This document shows, in pieces, positions 14,961-20,202 of a stretch of DNA of 20,202 nucleotides. A model generated the notes under the pieces. That model did no database searches and was not told the DNA's origin. It saw only the letters and a list, made by a program, of their open reading frames with translations. The position numbers were made by a program, and so were the translations under genes. The stretch's first letter is position 1. The number at the start of each line of letters is the position of its first letter. Source of the DNA: a virus; the IMG/VR virus record IMGVR_UViG_3300038360_000092, positions 1 through 20,202 of that record; one strand, written 5' to 3'.

Positions 14961-15317
14961 ATGGCTGATGATAGTTTCAATGGCGCGTCAATTAAGCTGG
15001 CGACGGTAGACGTTGGTCCGCTGCGCTCCATATCCTTTTCGGAAGCAGGGGCAAAAGCCGACGTAACCGATTCCGACGATACGGCAAAAGCCTACGCGGT
15101 AGGCATAGCCGACGCCACGGTAACGTGCGAGGTAGTCGGCGGTGTTTCCGTCTCGGTCGGAGATACGGGCGACCTAGACGTAACGTGGGGCGATATCGGA
15201 GCGTCCACTAGCGGGTCAATTGCAAGTGCTCAAGTGGTGAGCATAGCGACCAACGGATCAATGGACGGAGAAATCACGAGCACCGTGGAATTCTGCACGG
15301 CTGCTCCAACAGCATAA
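14961..15317 (+). CDS. Major tail (tube) protein, copy A
   Basis: These 118 residues look like a minimal tail-tube protein: SISFSEAGAKADVTDSDDTAKAYAVGI, with a TVTCEVVGG strand, DTGDLDVTWGD loop, and ITSTVEFCTA C-terminal strand. The position between tail completion and chaperone genes is the standard one for this role. The ATG at 14961 is the first start in this frame after the previous stop. The leader is odd: instead of an ordinary ribosome site it has a GGCATCCACGGGGG element 17-30 bases upstream, and copy B has almost the same element. A second, closely similar copy follows the terminator. Confidence 0.72.
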   Translation: MADDSFNGASIKLATVDVGPLRSISFSEAGAKADVTDSDDTAKAYAVGIADATVTCEVVGGVSVSVGDTGDLDVTWGDIGASTSGSIASAQVVSIATNGSMDGEITSTVEFCTAAPTA

Positions 15318-15325
15318 CTGAGTCA

Positions 15326-15385
15326 AGCGGTCTAGGGTTAGCGCCCGAAAGCCCGGTTCCCGCCCGGGTTAGACCGCTCGTTTTT
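15326..15385 (+). terminator. Intrinsic-terminator-like structure between tail-tube genes
   Basis: AGCGGTCTA at 15326-15334 pairs perfectly with TAGACCGCT at 15370-15378, followed two bases later by TTTTT (15381-15385). Inside, CCCGG 15352-15356 and CCGGG 15364-15368 close a seven-base loop, and GGG 15335-15337 can pair with CCC 15344-15346, so a three-way junction is possible. It would cut transcription after the first tail-tube gene and lower expression of the genes after it. Confidence 0.7.
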
Positions 15386-15425
15386 GTGGGAATGGCGTCC
15401 ACGGGGGGCGGATGGTTTTGGCCCG

Positions 15426-15782
15426 ATGGCCGACGACAGTTTCAATGGTGCAAGCCTGACGTTTGCAACCGTGGCAGTTGGACCAATTCGGTCCATATCC
15501 TTTTCGGAAGTCGGCGCAAAAGCCGACGTAACCGACTCTGACGATTCGGCGAAAGCCTATGACGTTGGTATTCCCGACGCGACGGTAACGATCGAAGTCG
15601 TCGGGGGTGTTTCCGTCTCGGTCGGCGATACGGGCACCCTCACGATTGCATGGGGTGATATCGGCACGGCAACTAGCGGGACGATTGCCCAGGCTCAGGT
15701 TGTGAGCATCGCAACCAACGGCAGCATGGACAGCGAGATTACAAGCACCGTGGAATTCTGCACGGCTGCTCCAACAGCTTAA
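15426..15782 (+). CDS. Major tail (tube) protein, copy B
   Basis: Also 118 residues, and co-linear with copy A without gaps. Differences cluster near the N-terminus and the middle (DVGPLRSISFSEAGA against AVGPIRSISFSEVGA; CEVVGG against IEVVGG). The last 35 coding bases before the stop (15744-15778) are identical to copy A (15279-15313), which suggests recent duplication or gene conversion. The ATG at 15426 is chosen over an in-frame TTG at 15384 because the upstream DNA is shared with copy A but falls in a different frame there, so it is not coding. It follows the terminator-like structure. Mixed tubes or phase-variable alternatives are possible. Confidence 0.72.
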   Translation: MADDSFNGASLTFATVAVGPIRSISFSEVGAKADVTDSDDSAKAYDVGIPDATVTIEVVGGVSVSVGDTGTLTIAWGDIGTATSGTIAQAQVVSIATNGSMDSEITSTVEFCTAAPTA

Positions 15783-15797
15783 CCAGGAGATGAACAG

Positions 15798-16217
15798 ATG
15801 AGTTTGACGCGGGAAAGTTTCGAGAGTGGCGTTGCGGCAATGGTCAAGGTTCGGAAAGTACCGATCCCCGAATTGAACGATGACGCATGGATTCGGATAT
15901 TGCCTTCGGCCGAGCGGGACGCCTATGACCGATCTGTATGGGACGATGACGGCAAACGCATACCAGACGTGGCAGAAAACCTGCCGACGCGACTGATAGT
16001 GCTCTGCCTTTGCGACGAGCACGGCGAGCGAATGTATCCCGACCCAAAGGACGACACGCCGAACGAAGGTCTGGCTATTGTCGCCGCATGGCCGACCCCG
16101 ATTGCCGAGCGGCTGTTTATAGCGTCGCGCACCTTCAACATGATGGGTAAGGATGACCTGGAGAAAGCGGCAAAAAACTTCGAGAAAACCCGCGACGACT
16201 CTTCCGATTCCGACTAG
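15798..16217 (+). CDS. Tail assembly chaperone, gpG-like (zero-frame product)
   Basis: The product has 139 residues. Chaperones of this kind bind the tape measure during tail assembly. AGGAG upstream at 15784-15788 precedes the ATG. The sequence (KVRKVPIPELNDDAWIRILPSAERDAYDRS, then RLIVLCLCDEHGERMYPD and an ERLFIASRTFNMM helix) follows the tail chaperone pattern seen before tape measure genes. The 3' end carries the slippery heptamer A AAA AAC in codon phase. Ribosomes that do not slip stop at 16215-16217 after a DDSSDSD tail. Confidence 0.82.
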   Translation: MSLTRESFESGVAAMVKVRKVPIPELNDDAWIRILPSAERDAYDRSVWDDDGKRIPDVAENLPTRLIVLCLCDEHGERMYPDPKDDTPNEGLAIVAAWPTPIAERLFIASRTFNMMGKDDLEKAAKNFEKTRDDSSDSD

Positions 16218-16522
16218 CGGCGTCGATGGGGAAGAGTTACGCGGAGCTGCTGGCCAGTATGGACTCGCCAGAGCTAACCGAATGGGAAGCGTTGTATACG
16301 CTCATCGAGCCAATGCCGGAGGATCGGGCCGACTTGCGAATGGGGATAACGGTTTCAAACGCCTACGCGCCGCACATACGAAAAGGCGCAGCGATGCCGA
16401 GACCGTCTGATTTTATTCCGAAGTGGGACGGCAAGCCAAGCAAGCCTAAGCAAACGATCGATCAGATGAAAGCAATTTGGGACCAAGCGGCACGCGCGTT
16501 TTCACGCAAAAAGAAGAAGTGA
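15798..16522 (+). CDS. Tail assembly chaperone, predicted gpGT-like -1 frameshift fusion
   Basis: A -1 shift at 16172-16178 would move ribosomes from the gpG frame into the frame of the DUF4035-like ORF, which is open from 16157, giving about 241 residues (127 from the first frame, 114 from the second). The joint would read AAKK then LRENPRRLFRFRLAAS before MGKSYAELL. Fusion proteins of this type (lambda gpGT) bring the T part to the tape measure. The frame relation, slippery site and gene order all agree, but the protein itself is inferred. Confidence 0.75.
16172..16178 (+). promoter_or_regulatory. A AAA AAC slippery site for -1 ribosomal frameshifting
   Basis: The heptamer AAAAAAC lies exactly as A-AAA-AAC in the zero frame, the canonical phase for simultaneous tRNA slippage in bacteria. 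Downstream, ACTCTTCC at 16198-16205 can pair perfectly with GGAAGAGT at 16230-16237, with a possible inner CGAC/GTCG helix. The 19-base spacer is longer than usual for a stimulatory hairpin, so its role is doubtful. Confidence 0.8.
16226..16522 (+). CDS. Second tail chaperone ORF, DUF4035 (gpT-like) part
   Basis: This ORF has 98 residues from its own ATG, with SYAELLASMDSPELTEWEALYTLIEPMPEDRADLRMGI followed by KKPSDF-like RPSDFIPKWDGKP...KQTIDQMKAIW: the E-W-x-A-x-Y-x-I-E-P and P-x-DF-P pattern of DUF4035. The ATG at 16226 has no clear ribosome site, so it is probably made mainly by frameshift. It ends with FSRKKKK two bases before the tape measure ATG. Confidence 0.8.
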   Translation: MGKSYAELLASMDSPELTEWEALYTLIEPMPEDRADLRMGITVSNAYAPHIRKGAAMPRPSDFIPKWDGKPSKPKQTIDQMKAIWDQAARAFSRKKKK

Positions 16523-16523
16523 T

Positions 16524-18581
16524 ATGGCATACGTCGGGACACTAGCTGTCAACGTCATTGCGAACACCGGCCGATTCCGGTCTGGTCTGCGGACAGCGTC
16601 CCGAGATGTGCGCAGGTTCTCCGGGGCGGTCAATGCGTCGATGCGCATGCTGTCGCCATTTACGTCGATGCTTGGCGCGGGGATTGGCGTTGGGGCAGTA
16701 GCTGGGCTCGTGGCGGCCGGTAAAGCCGCAAATGAGTTTGGCGGGGCCATGAATCGTTCGCTCGCCATTATGGCGGATGTCGGGCCTGAGATGCGTCGCG
16801 AGATGGAAAAAACAGCGGCAGCGATTGCACGAGATACGCAGTTTTCAGCCAAGGAAGCGGCCGAAGCATATTTCTTCCTCGCATCTGCTGGAATGAATGC
16901 CAAACAAAGCCTGGCTGCCATGCCCGCCGTGAGTAAATTTGCTGCGGCCGGAAATTTCTCTCTTAGCCTAGCCACAGACTTAGCCACGGATTCACAGAGT
17001 GCCCTCGGCATGAAGTCTAAGGACGCAAGCAAAAACCTCAAAAACCTTACGGCTATTACAGACCAACTGGTTAAAGCGAACACGGTCGCAAACGCATCCG
17101 TTCAGCAGTTTTCGGAGGCCCTCACAAACAAGGCCGGCGTGGCGATGAAAATGTACGGCATCACGTCCGCAGAAGGACTGGCCGTCCTGTCTGCGTTTGC
17201 TGACCAGGGCATCAAGGGGGCGGACGCTGGAACAAAGTTCGGTATTGTATTGCGAGACCTGACGACGAAAGCAATTACAAATAAGAAGGCGTTTGAGGAT
17301 ATCGGATTGCGTGTGTTTGAGGGTGGCGAAATCCGAAACCTCGCAGACATCATTCTCGACCTGGAGAACAAGTTCAAGGGGCTGAGCGATGAGCAACGGA
17401 AGGCCACTTTACTTAGTGCAGGCTTCACCGATAAGAGCGTGTCGGGACTACAGGCTTTGATCGGGTATTCGCAGCAGATCCGCGATTGGCAGGCCGCGTT
17501 AGAGCAGGCCGGCGGTACGGTCGACCAAGTGTCGGACAAGGTACTGACGAAGTTCGACAAGGCATGGAACAAAGCATCCGCATCCATCGGCCTTGCAACG
17601 CGAGAATTCTTCCCTCCTCTCCTAGACGCATTGGCAGACATTATAGACCGGACTGCTGGGGCATCTAAGGGAATAAAGGATGTCGGTGATGCCGCGGCGA
17701 ACCTAAAACCACCACCTCGCACCGGCGGCGAACTCTGGGGCGAGACAGCGGCCGACTATGCGGTAGAGTTTGAAAAAGCCGCCCGAACCGTGCACTTGGC
17801 ATGGGCGCAGCTAATGTCTCCGGACCCGAATACTCAGCGACTCAAAGACCTCCGGCAGTCACTTGCGCGGGTTGGAATGGACCCTGACGTAACTAGGCAG
17901 GCGGACATAGCACAAGCAGAAAAGGCGGCGGCGTTAAAGCGGAGGCGAGACGGGACCCTAACGAACAAGGAACTGCTACGAGACTGGCAAGACCAAATGA
18001 AAGCGGCGTACAACATAGACCCGATAAGCGTCTGGGACTCGGTATCGCAAGGCATAGACAAGGCGACCCGCGTGGCTGGCACTTACGCAAGCGTCATGAA
18101 AGACATAGCAGCGACACAAGCCGAAGCGACTGCAGAGCAGGCGAAGCAACTAGAAGAGGAGCAAGCCAGCCAAGCAGCACGGGCGAAGGCTCTATTTGCC
18201 TCAACCCGCACCCCGCTTGAAAACTTCAAAAGCGGGGTTGCCGATCTGATCTCGATGCTGGATTCGGGGATGCTGTCGGGCGAGATGGGGGCGGACATTG
18301 CGGCCCGGAAATTCACGCAACTCAAGGGCGAGTTTGAAGGCTCGGTTGAAAAGCCGACGCCAACAGTCGATCCCGGCTTTGCTCCGGCTTTGCTTGCGGG
18401 AACCCGGGAGGCATATTCGGCGCTGATTCGAGCAGCACGCCCTGACAATATGCGAGAGCCTGCGGAAGCAACCGCGAAGGCCACTGCGGAAGCGGCGGCG
18501 TTGCTTGCACAGATCAAGCCGATCCTTGATGCGATCAAAAACAACGCCAGCAAGCCGGGCACGACGGAGACGGCACCATGA
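16524..18581 (+). CDS. Tail tape measure protein, TP901-type
   Basis: The protein sets tail length and leaves with the DNA on ejection. Its 685 residues begin with VGTLAVNVIANTGRFRSGLRTASRDVRRF, a hydrophobic segment at about 46-66 (PFTSMLGAGIGVGAVAGLVAAG), and then a typical TP901 core with EFGGAMNRSLAIMADVG, ARDTQFSAKEAAEAYFFLASAGM, NASVQQFSEAL and ADQGIKGADAGTKFGIVLRDL. The second half is less conserved, Ala/Lys/Gln-rich and helical near 520-560. No lysozyme or peptidase motif is visible. By the usual rule of about 0.15 nm per residue the tail would be near 100 nm. The start is one base after the previous stop. Confidence 0.92.
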   Translation: MAYVGTLAVNVIANTGRFRSGLRTASRDVRRFSGAVNASMRMLSPFTSMLGAGIGVGAVAGLVAAGKAANEFGGAMNRSLAIMADVGPEMRREMEKTAAAIARDTQFSAKEAAEAYFFLASAGMNAKQSLAAMPAVSKFAAAGNFSLSLATDLATDSQSALGMKSKDASKNLKNLTAITDQLVKANTVANASVQQFSEALTNKAGVAMKMYGITSAEGLAVLSAFADQGIKGADAGTKFGIVLRDLTTKAITNKKAFEDIGLRVFEGGEIRNLADIILDLENKFKGLSDEQRKATLLSAGFTDKSVSGLQALIGYSQQIRDWQAALEQAGGTVDQVSDKVLTKFDKAWNKASASIGLATREFFPPLLDALADIIDRTAGASKGIKDVGDAAANLKPPPRTGGELWGETAADYAVEFEKAARTVHLAWAQLMSPDPNTQRLKDLRQSLARVGMDPDVTRQADIAQAEKAAALKRRRDGTLTNKELLRDWQDQMKAAYNIDPISVWDSVSQGIDKATRVAGTYASVMKDIAATQAEATAEQAKQLEEEQASQAARAKALFASTRTPLENFKSGVADLISMLDSGMLSGEMGADIAARKFTQLKGEFEGSVEKPTPTVDPGFAPALLAGTREAYSALIRAARPDNMREPAEATAKATAEAAALLAQIKPILDAIKNNASKPGTTETAP

Positions 18582-19522
18582 CGGTAATATCGGTAGAGCC
18601 GAAATACGGCGGACTGTCTGGATCGGGCAGCCTCGAAGGCGTTCGGGAATATACCAAGGTTTACATCGTTACGACGGATGCGGTGAGCGATGGGGTTATC
18701 ACTGTAGGCAATGCTCTTGGGCTGCCCCGGAAAGGGTGGGTCTACACTTGGCAGGGCGAGACGGACGCGGGGGCGCTTTGCCACGACGTGAATCCGGTAC
18801 AGGATCAAGGGAATCATTTCGTGTGGGAGGTAACGTGCCTCTACTCAAGCAACCTAGGCGGAAGCGGCGCACTCACGAAGAACGATCCACGGTTCGACGT
18901 AGACAATCCGCTGTCCGCACCGCCCGAAGTGACATGGCAAAGCTGGGAAGAGATAGAGGTGGTGACGTTTGACCAGGCAGGCAAGGCGGTCCTGAATGCG
19001 GCGGGGCTTCCGTTCGATCCTCCGCTCACGCGGCGGACCAGGCAACGCTCGGTGACGATCGTGCGAAACGAAGCGACGTATCCCGCCGTGCTTGATCGGG
19101 ACTATCTGGGCGCGATAAATAGCGATCTGTTCTACGACTGGCCACCGCTGACAGCGATGTTGGAAGACCTTACTGCCACGGCGAAGTTCTCGCAGAACAG
19201 GCTCTACTGGCGTGTGCGGTACGAGATACGGTTCCGCAAGAGCACCCAGAACCCAGACTGGCGGCAGCGGACATGGGATGCAGGCAGGCAACATTTCAAG
19301 CGGGACGCCGACGGATTGCTAGAGACGGTCGACGATATCACCGGCAGTTTCGCCACACTAAAATTATTCAACCCAACGGACGATGGCGTAGTATCGACCA
19401 ATGTCGTATTTTTGAATGAGGACGGCACGCGCATGTCCCAAGAAGACGTGAAGAAAGGCAAGGCGAGGCTTCTCGTATTCCAGGTCGACCCGGACAAACC
19501 ATTCTCCGCGCTGAACTTATAA
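18578..19522 (+). CDS. Hypothetical tail-region protein
   Basis: The product has 314 residues; the start overlaps the tape measure stop by four bases (ATGA). I do not recognise a family. It is beta-rich with many Trp and Asp, has no signal peptide or membrane segment, and carries LPFDPPLTRRTRQRSVTIVRNE in the middle and FRVRYEIRFRKS-like strands (WRVRYEIRFRKSTQ). Position right after the tape measure, where distal tail or baseplate genes lie, suggests a tail tip component. No enzymatic motif is seen. Confidence 0.6.
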   Translation: MTVISVEPKYGGLSGSGSLEGVREYTKVYIVTTDAVSDGVITVGNALGLPRKGWVYTWQGETDAGALCHDVNPVQDQGNHFVWEVTCLYSSNLGGSGALTKNDPRFDVDNPLSAPPEVTWQSWEEIEVVTFDQAGKAVLNAAGLPFDPPLTRRTRQRSVTIVRNEATYPAVLDRDYLGAINSDLFYDWPPLTAMLEDLTATAKFSQNRLYWRVRYEIRFRKSTQNPDWRQRTWDAGRQHFKRDADGLLETVDDITGSFATLKLFNPTDDGVVSTNVVFLNEDGTRMSQEDVKKGKARLLVFQVDPDKPFSALNL

Positions 19523-19532
19523 GGGGCCAATA

Positions 19533-20202
19533 ATGGCAACATTGTACTTCATTGGCAAGTCGGCGACTGCGGCGCAAGTTGGCACCGTGCAAATTACGGC
19601 GGTGGATGGCACGCCCGCAAATACCACGTACATTCTGACTGTGGGCGATCAGACCGTGTCTGCGGTTGGCGATACGGACGTGAACACCACGGCCACCGCT
19701 CTGGCTGCGGCTTGGAATGCCTCAACTCATGCCTACTTCACCGGCGCTACAGCGGTGGCGGCGACGGATACGGTCACTCTGACGGCAGACACGGCGGGCG
19801 TCCCGTTTACGGCCACCAGTAGCGTCAGCGGTGGGACTGGAACAATCGGAGCGTATTCGGCCACCACGGCGTCGGCGGGGCCTAACGACTGGTCCTCTGG
19901 CGATAATTGGAGCAGTGGGGCAAAGCCTGCTAATGATGACGATGTGGTTTTGCGGGATTCGTCTGTCAATCTCTGCTGGGGTTTGGATCAATCGGCGGTG
20001 GAACTCGACAGCCTGACGATTGAGAAAACGTACACCGGAAAGCTCGGGCTGGACTACATGGTGTTTGCCACTTCAGTCGACGGCAACACAACCGTGACGA
20101 CAGACGTAGAGTATCGGCCCACCGAACTGGAAATCGACACGCCGGTCCTGAATATCCGGCGACACAATGGGCCGGGGTCGGCAAACGGCAGCGGGCGGAT
20201 TC
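19533..20202 (+). CDS. Tail or fibre-like protein, 3' end outside the window
   Basis: The ATG at 19533 follows the previous stop by 10 bases, with AAGGGG at 19521-19526 as a ribosome site. The frame stays open to the window end: 223 full codons with no stop. The first part (ATLYFIGKSATAAQVGTVQI, then TYILTVGDQTVSAVGD and NTTATALAAAWNAS) looks like a repeat-rich beta domain of environmental-phage tail proteins. Residues about 118-135 read NDWSSGDNWSSGAKPANDDD, resembling the W-x-x-G-x-N-W-S...P...D motif of secreted repeat proteins. Function unknown; tail, adhesin or fibre is likely. Confidence 0.7.
   Translation, partial: MATLYFIGKSATAAQVGTVQITAVDGTPANTTYILTVGDQTVSAVGDTDVNTTATALAAAWNASTHAYFTGATAVAATDTVTLTADTAGVPFTATSSVSGGTGTIGAYSATTASAGPNDWSSGDNWSSGAKPANDDDVVLRDSSVNLCWGLDQSAVELDSLTIEKTYTGKLGLDYMVFATSVDGNTTVTTDVEYRPTELEIDTPVLNIRRHNGPGSANGSGRI

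Noticed and set aside
15326-15378. tRNA gene
   Set aside because: Only 53 bases, no anticodon arm, an extra three bases before the 3' acceptor strand, and non-consensus T-loop; better explained as a terminator.
18083-18817. 244-residue minus-strand ORF over the tape measure end and next gene
   Set aside because: It crosses two coupled + strand genes and has low-complexity Ser/Ala content with no domain.

Overview
The window reads as part of the late structural region of a tailed phage or prophage (Caudoviricetes). The gene order, with an HK97-type portal, protease and capsid, small neck proteins, a frameshifted tail chaperone and a tape measure, points to a siphovirus-like, long non-contractile tail. 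Every convincing gene lies on the + strand in one tightly packed cassette with many 1-4 base overlaps. No integrase, repressor/integration module, tRNA, transposase or CRISPR array is visible, so free phage and prophage cannot be told apart. The DNA is G+C-rich. Some proteins (beta-helix decorations, the 'DNWSSG' protein at the right end, a sulfotransferase) recall phage regions of Planctomycetota or related environmental bacteria, but this host guess is weak.

Layout: 1-768 holds two small unknown genes (terminase probably lies just to the left). 858-3571 encodes the portal and an S49-type head maturation protease. 3580-3801 encodes a stand-alone LexA-type winged helix. 3802-4055 is a structured leader with a long hairpin ending in a T-run and a second hairpin that covers the ribosome-binding region of the capsid gene. 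4056-5432 is the HK97-fold major capsid gene. 5476-10888 is an unusually large block of candidate capsid-decoration or fibre genes, including a tandem pair of beta-helix proteins and a second duplicated pair, with a sulfotransferase embedded near its start. 10904-14691 is the neck/connector block (gp6-like connector, head closure, gp10-like and DUF3168-like proteins). It is interrupted by a CMP-nonulosonate (sialic-acid type) cytidylyltransferase followed by a DUF115/sialyltransferase-like protein. 14694-16522 has a small unknown gene, two nearly duplicate tail-tube genes separated by a terminator-like structure, and a gpG/gpGT tail chaperone pair with a canonical A AAA AAC slippery site. 16524-20202 has the tape measure, an unknown 314-residue protein and an unfinished tail or fibre gene.

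The conserved genes make a standard head, neck and tail assembly line. The unusual part is three enzyme genes for glycan or sulfate chemistry placed inside it, together with multiplied surface-type proteins. My main hypothesis is that this phage chemically decorates its virion, or its host's surface, with nonulosonic acid and/or sulfate. This is inference from family resemblance and position only. The second strong signal is RNA-level control of structural protein dosage: the capsid leader hairpins, the terminator between the two tail-tube genes, and the -1 frameshift site.
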